Source of the DNA: an uncultured Mycobacteriaceae bacterium
GTDB lineage: Bacteria; Actinomycetota; Actinomycetes; Mycobacteriales; Mycobacteriaceae
Reading direction: 5' to 3'
DNA: 53,856 nucleotides
Assembly: GCA_902826815.1 (NCBI GenBank)
Contig: CADEGF010000023.1
Location: 39,316 to 93,171, forward strand
Shown here: positions 15,637-23,960 of the stretch, in pieces
Layout: every line of letters begins with the position of its first letter
How positions within the stretch are numbered: position 1 is the stretch's first letter
Notes under the pieces: model-generated
What the model was told of the DNA's origin: nothing
What the model saw: only the letters and a program-made list of their open reading frames with translations
Databases searched by the model: none
Translations under genes and position numbers: made by a program

Positions 15637-16007
15637 CGCGCTCAGCCGACGAACTGGTCACCGAATTCTGCTCGAAGTGGTCGACGCCCGATCCCGAGGA
15701 GCTCGCCGGCTACTTCGCCGAAGACGGCGTCTATCACAACATTCCGATGGATGCCGTGCAGGGCCGCGAGGCCATCAAAGGGTTCATCGCGGGATTCACG
15801 GCGGCCTTTGACGGTATCGACTTCCAGGTGCACAGGCAGGTCAGCGACGGCAACTTGGTGATGAACGAGCGCACCGACGTCATGCGACGCAAGGACGGCG
15901 ATCCGATACCGCTGCCCGTCACCGGGGTCTTCGAGGTCGAGAACGGGCGGATCAAGGCCTGGCGGGACTACTTCGACATGGCGACGGTCACCAACGCGAT
16001 GAGCTAG
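15633..16007 (+). CDS. Limonene-1,2-epoxide hydrolase family protein
   Basis: A 124-residue NTF2-like protein. The pattern NERTDVMRRKDG followed by GVFEVENGRIKAWRDYFD carries the Asp-Arg-Asp set (R and D in ERTD, D in RDYFD) used by limonene-epoxide hydrolase and its mycobacterial relative EphG. It overlaps the permease stop by 4 bp, so the two are made together. Whether it opens an epoxide or acts on a compound imported by the permease is not known. Confidence 0.75.
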   Translation: MTRSADELVTEFCSKWSTPDPEELAGYFAEDGVYHNIPMDAVQGREAIKGFIAGFTAAFDGIDFQVHRQVSDGNLVMNERTDVMRRKDGDPIPLPVTGVFEVENGRIKAWRDYFDMATVTNAMS

Positions 16008-16028
16008 TTCTGCGGGTCACTCCTCTTC

Positions 16029-16088
16029 GCGAGCAGACGCAAACTCACACAAAACCCCAGCTGAACGTGCGATTTTGCGTCTGCTCGC
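16029..16088. terminator. 15-bp perfect palindrome between convergent genes (repeat copy 2)
   Basis: Arms 16029-16043 (GCGAGCAGACGCAAA) and 16074-16088 are perfectly complementary around a 30-nt loop. It lies between two convergent genes, 21 bp after one stop and 8 bp before the other. The outer arm shares GCGAGCAGACGC with the palindrome at 9620-9675, while the loops differ. The likely role is bidirectional transcript termination. Confidence 0.65.
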
Positions 16089-16096
16089 CAGGAGAG

Positions 16097-17050
16097 CTAG
16101 GCCAGCAACGGCACCGACGTGGCGCGAGTGTCGGTGAGGATCTCGAACATCGCGCGACGGGTGGCGGTCAGCTCTGTCGCCGCGATTCCGCTGCCGGACA
16201 GGTGGATACGGCATGTCGCGAGCCCGGAGTTGTAGCAGTACTTCGACTCGCCGTCGGTGTCGGTATAGGTCAGCCCGATGACATCGCCCGGCTGCGCGGT
16301 GATCTCACCGTCGAGGGTCACGTCGTTCACGCGTGCGCCGAACGACCAACTGAACGGCCGGTAGTCGCCGTGCGTACGGCGGGTCGCAAGAACCGAGCGC
16401 ACCGCCACCTCTCGCCCGGTGTCGCGGAGCACCATCAGCGTGGCGGCGGGCAGCGAGACGGGGCCGATCCCCGCATGCGCGCTCACGATCTCCAGGCTCG
16501 ACTCCGGCGCGCCGTCGAACCCGCACACCTGGCCGAATGCGTACGCAGGCGTGTGCCGTCGACCCCAGTTGTGGTTGACACTTCCGGTCCAGCCGGCCAC
16601 CTCGAAGCGGACGTCGTCCAAATCGACGCTGCCATCGAAACGCGCGAGCGGGTCACGAACCGTCGTCTTTGCGGTCGGGAACTTGGCTTTGTAGGCGCGG
16701 TCGGTCAGCAGTTTGACCGGAGCGGCGGCGCCGGGTGCGATCCGCAGGTCCCACCGCGCCGACCGGTCCGCTGCGGTGACCGACCCGCTTGCGGACCAGT
16801 CGTCGATGGAGGTTTCGCCGATCCGGGCGGTCCAGTTGTCATACCGGTAATCGGACTGGTCGATCGGATGCGGCTGCTTGAGTGCCCGGTTGCCCGACCC
16901 GTCGGGATCGAAGAGCATCACCCATGAGTCGGCGACGGGCACGCCCGCCGTCGGCAGCAAAAGAGTCGAGCGCATCCACAGCGCACGGGCACCATCGGGG
17001 TCGTTCGCGCGGATGAACCTGCTCTCGTAGTAGGGCGCCTTCGGCTTCAC
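16097..17050 (-). CDS. Unknown protein with AttH/CrtC-like features
   Basis: A roughly 317-residue beta-rich protein. It has FIRANDPDGARALWMRSTLLLPT near the N-terminus and GWTGSVNHNWGRRH in the middle. The GS-HNWG pattern recalls the lipocalin-like AttH/CrtC/tocopherol-cyclase superfamily. No catalytic assignment can be made. GTG 17050 is chosen because GATGCT lies 6 nt upstream as a possible -10; a TTG at 17065 is the longest alternative. Its start faces that of the cyclase gene only about 25 bp away, so the two share a very compact divergent promoter. Confidence 0.55.
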   Translation of the reverse strand: MKPKAPYYESRFIRANDPDGARALWMRSTLLLPTAGVPVADSWVMLFDPDGSGNRALKQPHPIDQSDYRYDNWTARIGETSIDDWSASGSVTAADRSARWDLRIAPGAAAPVKLLTDRAYKAKFPTAKTTVRDPLARFDGSVDLDDVRFEVAGWTGSVNHNWGRRHTPAYAFGQVCGFDGAPESSLEIVSAHAGIGPVSLPAATLMVLRDTGREVAVRSVLATRRTHGDYRPFSWSFGARVNDVTLDGEITAQPGDVIGLTYTDTDGESKYCYNSGLATCRIHLSGSGIAATELTATRRAMFEILTDTRATSVPLLA

Positions 17051-17075
17051 CGGACCAGCATCCAATACTTGACCG

Positions 17076-17864
17076 GTGACCGGGATGCAGATCGCCGCCT
17101 ATGTTCTGGCGGCTGTCGCCATCGCCGAGGCCGTCGCGCTCGTCGTCCTCTGGGTGCAGCTGACCCGCGTCCGGCGCGAAGCCGAGGAACTGCGCGGCCG
17201 GGTGGATGCCCGCAACATGCTGCTGTCAGGCGGCCGCGAGGCCGTCAAGAACCTCTGGCAGACGGCGACCATCATCCGCAAGGAGGGGTTCGGCGCCGCG
17301 GTTGCCTCTTCGATCGAAGACCTCGCGGACTGGGCCGAGGTGGAGCGGCCCGACCTGGCCCGGCTGGCGCCCGACGGGAAGGTCGCGATCCTCTTCTCCG
17401 ACATCGAGGAGTCGACGGCGCTCAACGAGCGCATCGGTGACCGGGCGTGGGTCCGGCTGATCAGCAGACACGACAAGCTGATCCGGCGATACGTGCAGAG
17501 CCACAAGGGTCACGTCGTCAAGAGCCAGGGCGACGGATTCATGGTCGCCTTCGCCGAGCCGGAACAGGCGGTGCGGTGCGGCATCGACGTGCAACGGGCA
17601 CTTCGTCGGCGCCCCAACGGGATCCGGGTCCGGATCGGCATTCACGCGGGCAAGTCGGTGCGTCGGGGTGACGACCTGTTCGGCAGGAATGTCGCGATGG
17701 CGGCACGCGTGGCCGCGGAGGCCGACGGAGGGCAGACACTGGTCAGCGAGGCGGTCCGGAAGTCGGTCGACGGCCGGGACGACATCGCCTTCGACGACGG
17801 CCGCGACGTCGAGTTGAAGGGCTTCTCAGGACAGCACCGCCTATACGCGGTCCAAGCCGCCTGA
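17076..17864 (+). CDS. Class III nucleotide cyclase with one transmembrane helix
   Basis: A 262-residue membrane-anchored adenylate cyclase. An N-terminal helix ([20 protein letters not shown]) is followed by a coiled, charged linker and a C-terminal cyclase homology domain. The catalytic set is intact: metal Asp in [11 protein letters not shown], Lys and second Asp in [13 protein letters not shown], and transition-state Asn/Arg in [14 protein letters not shown]. It should make cAMP as a homodimer. GTG start with AATACT 6 nt before it, suggesting a leaderless transcript. It contrasts with the cyclase at 36833, which lacks the second Asp. Confidence 0.85.
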   Translation: MTGMQIAAYVLAAVAIAEAVALVVLWVQLTRVRREAEELRGRVDARNMLLSGGREAVKNLWQTATIIRKEGFGAAVASSIEDLADWAEVERPDLARLAPDGKVAILFSDIEESTALNERIGDRAWVRLISRHDKLIRRYVQSHKGHVVKSQGDGFMVAFAEPEQAVRCGIDVQRALRRRPNGIRVRIGIHAGKSVRRGDDLFGRNVAMAARVAAEADGGQTLVSEAVRKSVDGRDDIAFDDGRDVELKGFSGQHRLYAVQAA

Positions 17865-17961
17865 CCTCAGCGCAAACCTTCGACGCCGAAACATCCGGGC
17901 ATCCAACGTTGCCCCCGGCGCCCAGCGGCAGGACGATCGGTGTCGCTGGAAGGACATCCGC

Positions 17962-18696
17962 ATGACCCGGACAATTGAGGTACACGACCGCGAGGACTAC
18001 AAGCGCGCGATGCGCGACCTGTTGGTCATCGATCCCGCCAAGACCGTTGCGCTGACGATCGATATGCAGCGCGACTTTCTGGACCCGTCGGTGGCGACCG
18101 CGCCGGTTGCCGCCGACGTCGCCGACAACGTCGTCGCCAACACCGCGGCGATGCTCCATTTGTGCCGGGAGTCAGGCATTCCCGTCGTGCACTGTTACGT
18201 CAGTCGCCGACCGCAGGAGGCGGCGCTGGGCGGACACCACGCCCCGTACACACTGGCGGGCCAGCGGGCCGGCCTCTCGCAGAACCGCATCGCGCCCGCG
18301 CGCACGCGGGTGGACAGGGTCGCCGGTTCGGGCAGTGAAGAGGTGATGGCCGCACTGGTGGCCGACGGCGACTTCATGATGGGCAACAAGCGAGAGATGG
18401 ACAGCTTTCATCTGACCGACCTGGAGATGATTCTGCGCCGCTATCTGCAGCCCGACGTCGTGGTGCTGGCCGGCATCAACACCGACACCTGTGTGTACGC
18501 GACGACGTTCGGCGCGTCCGCGCGCGGGTACCGGCCGGTGCTCATCGAGGAGTGTGTCGGCAGCATGCGCGGCGCCGACCATCACCAGATGGCCCTGGAA
18601 CTGATGGCGGGCGGGGTGGCGTGGGTGCTGACGTTGGACCAGCTGCGTGACAAACTCGCAGCGGCCCCGGCGGTCGCCGGTGCCAGGCACGGCTAG
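17962..18696 (+). CDS. Isochorismatase-family cysteine hydrolase
   Basis: A 244-residue hydrolase with the family triad visible: Asp34 in LTIDMQRDFLDP, Lys143 in GNKREMDSF, and Cys177 in GINTDTCVYATT. Relatives cleave isochorismate, nicotinamide, N-carbamoylsarcosine or ureido compounds. The extra central loop (YTLAGQRAGLSQNRIAPART) is unlike isochorismatase itself, so an amidohydrolase role is more likely. GGAAGGA precedes the ATG by about 7 nt, so it has its own ribosome site. No coupled partner is next to it. Confidence 0.8.
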   Translation: MTRTIEVHDREDYKRAMRDLLVIDPAKTVALTIDMQRDFLDPSVATAPVAADVADNVVANTAAMLHLCRESGIPVVHCYVSRRPQEAALGGHHAPYTLAGQRAGLSQNRIAPARTRVDRVAGSGSEEVMAALVADGDFMMGNKREMDSFHLTDLEMILRRYLQPDVVVLAGINTDTCVYATTFGASARGYRPVLIEECVGSMRGADHHQMALELMAGGVAWVLTLDQLRDKLAAAPAVAGARHG

Positions 18697-18738
18697 CGTT
18701 TCGGCTCAGTCTGGGCTTCGATCGCGCGCGCGAGCAAC

Positions 18739-19311
18739 TCACCCTTCCCGGTCAGTTCCAGCATCGTCCAGCGAGTCCTCCCAGGGAACGAACCCAAAAG
18801 CCCCGCTGCCGAAGGCCCCCACCTCGGTAAGCCCACCTGTAACGAGGTCGGCGATCAGCTCAACTGTCCGCAGCTGCAACACCGCGATAGATTCGCCTGG
18901 GCTGACTTCCATCACACGCCAATGGATTTGACCGAGCGCTATCCAATCGATTGTGCCGTATACCAGCACTTCGCGGGCCGCATCTACGAACGGCCAATCC
19001 CATTGCCCGACAGCCATATCTGATGATTCGCCACCGCCTTGAACCGGAACCGCCAGGGCCGCTCGCCGACCCTCCTTCGTCAATTTGAGCCAAGGCGGAT
19101 CGAAATCACCGACAGCCTGGTCTGCGATACTTGCCGCAACGTCCGCCCGGATGCGCTCTAGCCCGTCGAAGACGGGAACGGTCCAGGCCACGAAACCCTG
19201 TTCGGTCCGATCGCCGACGACGGCGAGGCCGTCATCTACCAGCGACCGTATGAGATCAAACGTCGCCTGCTGTAACGCCTTCGGCGACTGGTCAGATAGT
19301 TCCCGGTACAC
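18739..19311 (-). CDS. Unknown protein with an internal duplication
   Basis: A 190-residue protein I do not recognise. Its two ends look like copies of one motif: FDLIRSLVDDGLAVVGD ending in GFVAW near the N-terminus, and VELIADLVTGGLTEVGA ending in GFVPW near the C-terminus. This suggests duplicated small winged-helix-like units around a DFDPPWLKLTKEGRRAAL core. The GTG start is uncertain; no ribosome site is visible. Its 5' end abuts the broken ORF at 19330 on the other strand. Confidence 0.5.
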   Translation of the reverse strand: MYRELSDQSPKALQQATFDLIRSLVDDGLAVVGDRTEQGFVAWTVPVFDGLERIRADVAASIADQAVGDFDPPWLKLTKEGRRAALAVPVQGGGESSDMAVGQWDWPFVDAAREVLVYGTIDWIALGQIHWRVMEVSPGESIAVLQLRTVELIADLVTGGLTEVGAFGSGAFGFVPWEDSLDDAGTDREG

Positions 19312-19329
19312 ACGGCCGAGATCAGGGCC

Positions 19330-19640
19330 TTGTACGAGTATCTGACGGCGAACGGCATGCCCGCACCGCCTAGCACCTATCCGGGCACGGAGCGTCTACT
19401 TGACGACGGAACACGGATCAGGATCCGCGAAACGAGCTCCTCGGAAGGCACGACCGTCGACATCAGATTTCCCGATAAAACGGCGATGAAGGTGCACCTA
19501 CCAGAAGATGGCGAACAACCACAGCCCGAGCCTGCGGCCGAGTCCGGGGGTGGCTTCTGGACCACTTTGGCGGGATCGGCGTCGCGATACTCGGCGGGAT
19601 CGCATCGGTGGGCAGAGCGGTCACGTACCCGCTGCGCTAA
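19330..19640 (+). pseudogene. Broken small ORF, apparent 1-nt frameshift
   Basis: The frame from the TTG at 19330 gives a sensible N-terminal stretch (LYEYLTANG, then DGTRIRIRETSSSEGTTVD). At a run of five G near 19546-19550 it passes into low-sense sequence. One base more there would lead into LLDHFGGIGVAILGGIASVGRAV and a TAA at 19638-19640, which overlaps the stop of the convergent small gene. This looks like a frameshifted gene whose own 5' part may also be missing. Function unknown. Confidence 0.4.
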
Positions 19641-19801
19641 CCCTTCTTCTGCTCGGACTCCGCGAGCCGTGCGTGCAGCCGCGCCCTGATGTCGTCGGGG
19701 GTGTATGAATTTCGCTTTCGCTGATCACGCGCCACCAGCGCGCCACCGGCGACGACGCCTGCGACACCGGCCATGCCAACCCACTTCCAGATGCTCCGCA
19801 T
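19637..19801 (-). CDS. Small membrane-anchored conserved protein
   Basis: A 54-residue protein with N-terminal RSIWKWVGMAGVAGVVAGGAL (one transmembrane helix) and a charged tail RDQRKRNSYTPDDIRARLHARL. Similar short proteins occur in many mycobacteria, from memory, without known function. The longer frame upstream to 20050 is antisense to the 19830 gene and is rejected. Confidence 0.6.
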   Translation of the reverse strand: MRSIWKWVGMAGVAGVVAGGALVARDQRKRNSYTPDDIRARLHARLAESEQKKG

Positions 19802-19816
19802 GCCCGTCAGTGTGCC

Positions 19817-19822
19817 TAAGCT
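19817..19822 (+). promoter_or_regulatory. -10 hexamer TAAGCT for a leaderless gene
   Basis: TAAGCT is followed by 7 nt and GTG at 19830. This spacing fixes the start of the downstream gene and removes any overlap with the divergent small gene. Confidence 0.5.
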
Positions 19823-19829
19823 TCGCCTC

Positions 19830-20522
19830 GTGGATGCGAATACCGTCACCCTCGAGCGCGCCCTCAACGAGACCCGCACCGGCGATATCTGGCTGTTCCG
19901 CGGCGATTCCCGACCGGATCGCGCGATACAGACCATGACGAACGCCCCGGTCAACCATGTCGGCATGACCGTGGCGATCGACGATATGCCGCCTCTGATG
20001 TGGCATGCCGAGCTCGGCGAAAAGCTGCAGGACATGTGGACTGGAACCAACCATCGCGGGGTTCAGCTCAACGACGCAAAGGCCGCCGTGGAGCGGTGGA
20101 TCAACAACTACGGGCAGCGGTGCTGGCTACGTCAACTCTCCCCGTACGCCACCCGCGAACAGGAAGACCAGGTGCTGCGCGTCATCGCGCGGATGGACGG
20201 CACACCCTTTCCAAGCACCGCGCGGCTGACCGGGCGGTGGTTTCGCGGGCGGGTGCCAACAGCCAGCGATTGGACCCGCGGAATCCCCTTCCTGGACAAG
20301 CGGGTTCGCGAGTCCACTCAGCGCAAGCGAGCCGACGAGCGGGTGGCGCTGGAGACCGCCTACTGCGCGGAGACCGTCGCCATCACCTACGAGGAGATGG
20401 GGCTGCTGACCACCGAGAAGCACACAAGCTGGTTCGACCCCGGAAAGTTCTGGAGCGGCGACGCGCTGCCGCTGAATGAGGGATACCGGCTCAGCGACGA
20501 GATCGCCGTCGTACTCGGTTAG
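19830..20522 (+). CDS. Permuted papain-like (YiiX/C92-type) protein
   Basis: A roughly 230-residue protein. It opens with TRTGDIWLFRGDSRPDRAIQ, then TNAPVNHVGMTVAIDDMPPLMWHA, and later has TAYCAETVAITYEEMGLL. The order GDI, then N-H-V-G (catalytic His), then a later C-A-E-T is the circularly permuted cysteine-peptidase arrangement of YiiX/DUF830 proteins. These may cleave amide, isopeptide or lipid bonds. GTG 19830 is chosen from the leaderless promoter. The substrate is unknown and no signal peptide is visible, so it is probably cytoplasmic. Confidence 0.7.
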   Translation: MDANTVTLERALNETRTGDIWLFRGDSRPDRAIQTMTNAPVNHVGMTVAIDDMPPLMWHAELGEKLQDMWTGTNHRGVQLNDAKAAVERWINNYGQRCWLRQLSPYATREQEDQVLRVIARMDGTPFPSTARLTGRWFRGRVPTASDWTRGIPFLDKRVRESTQRKRADERVALETAYCAETVAITYEEMGLLTTEKHTSWFDPGKFWSGDALPLNEGYRLSDEIAVVLG

Positions 20523-20558
20523 CCCGTGTCAGCGGGGCTGATGCGATAGCTTTCGTGG

Positions 20559-20963
20559 GTGCGCCTGACGAATGCCTTCTTCGCCAACCACGCCGAAGTG
20601 GTCGACGACATGCTCAACGTGACCGGTGGGTGCTGGACATCGACGACGGTGGCGGACGGGTCGACCGCGTTCGCGACCCGCTGTGTCATCTTCTGCGAGG
20701 TGAGCAGGCAGGACCGGGGCAAGCAATTCGGTCTGCACATCGATGCGGCGGGCCCGTCGGGCCAGAAGTGGACGCCTGCGCGATCGTCCTATTTCACGGT
20801 GCCCAGCCGGATCGCGTTCATGGTGACGCCGCCGATTGCGCTGCCCATCGAGCCCAACGGTGGGCTGCACTCCTACACGGTTCGGCTCGAGGACCACGAC
20901 GAGCGGATCACCCTGCCGTTGCATGTTCAAGTAGTGGCGGGCAGCGCTTTTCCCAGCCACTGA
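20559..20963 (+). CDS. Conserved protein of unknown function
   Basis: A 134-residue, beta-rich soluble protein (NAFFANHAEVVDDMLNV, WTPARSSYFTVPSRIAF). Nothing in it identifies an activity. A -10 TAGCTT lies at 20547-20552, 6 nt ahead of GTG 20559, supporting a leaderless start and real expression. It sits 36 bp after the papain-like gene on the same strand. Confidence 0.55.
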   Translation: MRLTNAFFANHAEVVDDMLNVTGGCWTSTTVADGSTAFATRCVIFCEVSRQDRGKQFGLHIDAAGPSGQKWTPARSSYFTVPSRIAFMVTPPIALPIEPNGGLHSYTVRLEDHDERITLPLHVQVVAGSAFPSH

Positions 20964-21011
20964 ATTGTCGGAATCGGTATTCGGACGCCTTGGCGACGTT
21001 ATCGTCCGCCC

Positions 21012-21518
21012 ATGCCGCTGCCGCTCCACTACGTGGATCCGCACAAGAAGCGTTCGCGCTGGAACAAGGCCAATGAGCGCGTCTTCCGGACCCGTCCGGG
21101 GCAGTTCATCGCGCGCAAAACCTTCTGGCGAATCGACCCGTGGCTATATCGAGCAACCGGAGGGCGCTATCCGACGATTGTCGGCGGTAGCGCGACGGCG
21201 CCACTGGTCAGCACTGGCGCCAAGTCTGGTCTGCGCCGCGAGCATCAACTCACCTATTTCCACGACGGCCCCGATCCGATCCTGATCGCCTCCAACGCCG
21301 GCGGCCCGAAACATCCGCAGTGGTACTACAACCTGAAGGCCCACCCGGAATGTGAGTTCGGCTTCGATCGATTTATCGCGACCGAGGTCACCGACCCTGA
21401 CGAGCACGCACGCCTGTTCGGACTGGCGGAGCTGGTGTATGGCGGTTACGGCGACTACCGCGCGAAAACGGCCGCGAGCGGACGCCAGATCCCTGTCTTC
21501 CGCCTCGTCGCGCGCTAG
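21012..21518 (+). CDS. Deazaflavin (F420)-dependent reductase, Ddn family
   Basis: A 168-residue protein with the Ddn/FDOR-B pattern: LVSTGAKSGLRREHQLTYF (cofactor phosphate binding) and HPQWYYNLKAHPECEF. In mycobacteria these enzymes use reduced F420 to reduce quinones or nitro compounds. A -10 TATCGT (21000-21005) lies 6 nt before the ATG, so the transcript is probably leaderless. It stands alone between two strands of unknown genes. Confidence 0.85.
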   Translation: MPLPLHYVDPHKKRSRWNKANERVFRTRPGQFIARKTFWRIDPWLYRATGGRYPTIVGGSATAPLVSTGAKSGLRREHQLTYFHDGPDPILIASNAGGPKHPQWYYNLKAHPECEFGFDRFIATEVTDPDEHARLFGLAELVYGGYGDYRAKTAASGRQIPVFRLVAR

Positions 21519-21522
21519 CTCT

Positions 21523-22563
21523 CTACAGCCGCGCGAAGCAGGGGTTGGCGTCCTCCTTGGGAATCGACGCATCCTGGCTGGAGAACTTGCCGACGACGCC
21601 GCTATCGGTGACTTCGACGCTATCGGCGTGGATGCCGAGCGGATAGTTGTCGTTGAGCTTCCTGGTCAGGTCGTTGAGCGCCGTCTGCACCGCGTCCTTC
21701 GGCAACGGACCAGTCACCTCGAGCACCTCGAGATTGAGATCACCGTCGGTGACCACGGGTTTGGCGGTGACGCTGTTGTCGCCCGCATCCACGACGATGG
21801 TGCCCGCAGCGGGATCGGTGCGTACGCCGGTGATCAGGTTTCCGACGGCGGGAAGGTTGGCCGCCAACGTCTCCTTGATGCCTGCGGACTTCCAATCGAG
21901 CGTCGCAGTCAGCGATCCGATGGTGCCCTTGGAGTCGCCGGTTTCGTGCAATCGCACATCGGAAACGGTGACGTCGGCCGTCATTCCGTTGGCGTCCTGG
22001 ACATTTCGTCCGGCCGTCGTGACGGAAATGTTGGTGTAATGGCCGGTGATGTGCTGCCACAGGAACGGCGGATTCACGCCGTAGGAAATCGTGACGCCGT
22101 CTTGCACAACACATTCCGCGACATCGACGAGGACGCCATCGGCGCGGTTGCGCGCGTAGAGTTCGGCGCCGGCCAGGCCGCCCGCGATGAGGGCGACGAC
22201 GATGAGGGCGATCAGGATGATCGACTGCGTGTTGAGGAATCCCCTGCCGCGCCGTTTCTTGGCGACAGGGGGCTCGGCCGCCTGCTGCGGTGGCGACGGG
22301 GGCGGAGGCGGAGGTGCTCCGGGGGGCGGTGGTAACGGAAGCGGAGCGCCAGGCGGCGGTGGTGTGCTTCCGGGCGGTCGCGGCGCCCGGATCTTCTCGG
22401 TCGGCGCCGCATCGGGGGGCTGTCTGCGCGCCCGGATCTGCTCGGTCGGAGGTTCCGGCGGCCGGGCTGGACGCTGAATTCGACGCGTGGCAGGGTCCTG
22501 ATGCGGGTCACCCCTGCCCTGCCGACCGGGCTGCCCCGGGCGTTGCGGCGGCGGCGTGGTCAC
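21523..22563 (-). CDS. DUF2993 (LmeA-like) membrane-anchored lipid-binding protein
   Basis: A 346-residue protein. A proline-rich cytoplasmic N-terminus (residues 1-100, with a poly-Pro/Gly-Ala run) is followed by one transmembrane helix (SIILIALIVVALIAGGLAGAEL). The rest is an extracytoplasmic DUF2993 domain beginning VDVAECVVQDGVTISYG and ending in CFARL. LmeA, a family member, binds phosphoinositides and affects lipomannan length, so an envelope-lipid role is plausible. GTG start with CAGAAT 7 nt upstream. Confidence 0.78.
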   Translation of the reverse strand: MTTPPPQRPGQPGRQGRGDPHQDPATRRIQRPARPPEPPTEQIRARRQPPDAAPTEKIRAPRPPGSTPPPPGAPLPLPPPPGAPPPPPPSPPQQAAEPPVAKKRRGRGFLNTQSIILIALIVVALIAGGLAGAELYARNRADGVLVDVAECVVQDGVTISYGVNPPFLWQHITGHYTNISVTTAGRNVQDANGMTADVTVSDVRLHETGDSKGTIGSLTATLDWKSAGIKETLAANLPAVGNLITGVRTDPAAGTIVVDAGDNSVTAKPVVTDGDLNLEVLEVTGPLPKDAVQTALNDLTRKLNDNYPLGIHADSVEVTDSGVVGKFSSQDASIPKEDANPCFARL

Positions 22564-22704
22564 CTGCGCGATTCTGCCTCATCGAACTGGATACCTCGCG
22601 GTTATTGCCGCCGCCGAGTAGGGCGTAACTGGCGCAGCGGGCCTCAAGACCTTTAGCGTGTGATGACAGTCCACCTGTGAATACACTTCGGATTGGGGGT
22701 AGTC

Positions 22705-22950
22705 GTGAGTGACCTGTTAGCGCCGGCCCTCACGTTGTTGGTGATCGGTTTGGTCGTCGGAGGATGGGTCTTCTATCTCCGCCGCGTCCGTCAGGGCCGC
22801 GCCGATCCCGTGGTCGACCCGAGCTGGCCGAGCAATCTCAGACCGATGCCGCGGACCCTCCACGATCCCGCCGACGTCGATGCGCCGCACAGCCTCTACG
22901 TCGACGAGGGCGAACCTGATTCAGGCCTCGGCGACGAAGAATCCAGATAG
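22705..22950 (+). CDS. Small single-pass membrane protein
   Basis: An 81-residue protein with one N-terminal transmembrane helix (LLAPALTLLVIGLVVGGWVF), a basic stop-transfer patch (RRVRQGR), and an acidic tail. GTG 22705 is chosen because a G-run sits about 5 nt before it, and TACACT at 22682 can serve as a -10. The function is unknown. Confidence 0.55.
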   Translation: MSDLLAPALTLLVIGLVVGGWVFYLRRVRQGRADPVVDPSWPSNLRPMPRTLHDPADVDAPHSLYVDEGEPDSGLGDEESR

Positions 22951-23003
22951 ACACGCCGCTCTCCAGATCGTTGACAGTTCCGGCCCCGCGCTAACCTCAA
23001 TCG

Positions 23004-23366
23004 GTGCCGACCCGAAGGCCAACGCGCGCAACCAGGTACGCACGTCGTCGCAGGCGGCGTATCGCCGCCAAGGTGCACAACCTCACCGTTTTGCAGTGGG
23101 ATGCCCTGAAATTGGCCTGGGGTGGCTGCGCGTACTGCGGGGAGATCGGCACGCCGCTGCAGAAGGATTGCGTTCTGCCCATATCGCGCGGCGGACGTTA
23201 CGAGCTCGCTAACGTCGTGCCGTGTTGCCGTTCGTGCAACACCAGCAAGTGCAACACCGAGGTCACCAGCTGGATGCGACGCAAGAAGCTGGACGAGGGG
23301 CGATTTCTGTTGCGGCAGGCCGAGATCAACCGGCAGATCAGGGATGTAGGCGTATCCGGTATGTGA
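23004..23366 (+). CDS. HNH endonuclease
   Basis: A 120-residue protein with a very basic N-terminus and a complete HNH core: CAYCG, then DCVLPISRGGRYELANVVPCCRSCNTSKCN. The first His position of the canonical HNH is occupied by the VLPISRGG segment, so the catalytic core is slightly unusual (DxLxPxSxGG type). The four Cys form the structural zinc site. TAACCT at 22992-22997 is 6 nt before GTG 23004, suggesting a leaderless mRNA. It may be a homing or defence nuclease; there is no methylase next to it that would pair as a restriction system. Confidence 0.8.
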   Translation: MPTRRPTRATRYARRRRRRIAAKVHNLTVLQWDALKLAWGGCAYCGEIGTPLQKDCVLPISRGGRYELANVVPCCRSCNTSKCNTEVTSWMRRKKLDEGRFLLRQAEINRQIRDVGVSGM

Positions 23367-23400
23367 CCTTGCCGCGATAACCATCGGACATGCTGTCCGA

Positions 23401-23637
23401 ATGCCGACGCTCGAATTGATCTGCCTGCTGGTCGCATCGATGTCGGTGGCCTTTTACCTGGGCCGTCGCAGCGCAAGGTCGACGCAGGCCTGGTACGCCC
23501 GCACCCGAAGACCGCGTTTCGCCCGGCAGGCGATCACATTGATGGCCCTGGGAGCAGCGAGTCAGGCACGGCGGTCGGTTCGGCGCAGATTCCGGCCGGC
23601 GCGAGGCCGTTTCTCATCGTTGGCGCGCTATTTCTGA
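23401..23637 (+). CDS. Small basic membrane protein
   Basis: A 78-residue protein with an N-terminal hydrophobic helix (LELICLLVASMSVAFYLG) and an Arg-rich tail. It follows the HNH gene by 34 bp. CATGCT lies 6 nt before the ATG as a weak -10. No family is recognised; it could be a hypothetical membrane protein or a chance ORF. Confidence 0.4.
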   Translation: MPTLELICLLVASMSVAFYLGRRSARSTQAWYARTRRPRFARQAITLMALGAASQARRSVRRRFRPARGRFSSLARYF

Positions 23638-23693
23638 CCTCGGCCCTTACACGTTGAGCGAAACTCGACAGAGTTACGCCGGCGACCAACCTG

Positions 23694-23960
23694 TCATGTG
23701 CGGTAAGCACCTCGTCGGTGACGAATCGAAATGACCTCGGCACGAATCCTGTTGTCATCGATGTCGTAAATGACCCGAAACTCACCCCTCCTCGCCGAAT
23801 AGGTTCCGGCCAGTTGATTTAGAAGCGGCTTGCCAACACGGCGCGGATTCTCGGCCAGCGGTCCCGTGATGAACTCAATGCAGGCCGCGACAACCGGCTC
23901 CGGACGCCCTTCCGACAGAGCCCTAAGTGCCGACGGGGACAAGATCACTTCATAGGTCAC
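23694..23960 (-). CDS. relE: RelE/ParE-family toxin
   Basis: An 88-residue toxin. VILSPSALRALSEG, then KPLLNQLAGTYSARRGEFRVIYDIDDN and VISIRHRRGAYR match the RelE fold, with the strand-turn GEFRVIYDI and the C-terminal basic HRR residues used for mRNA cleavage in the ribosome. It overlaps the antitoxin gene by 4 bp (ATGA), the usual coupling. It resembles the M. tuberculosis RelE (Rv1246c) type. Confidence 0.88.
   Translation of the reverse strand: MTYEVILSPSALRALSEGRPEPVVAACIEFITGPLAENPRRVGKPLLNQLAGTYSARRGEFRVIYDIDDNRIRAEVISIRHRRGAYRT

Noticed and set aside
22280-22500. G/C-run repeats that look like a satellite
   Set aside because: They are explained by the proline-rich coding segment of the DUF2993 protein.
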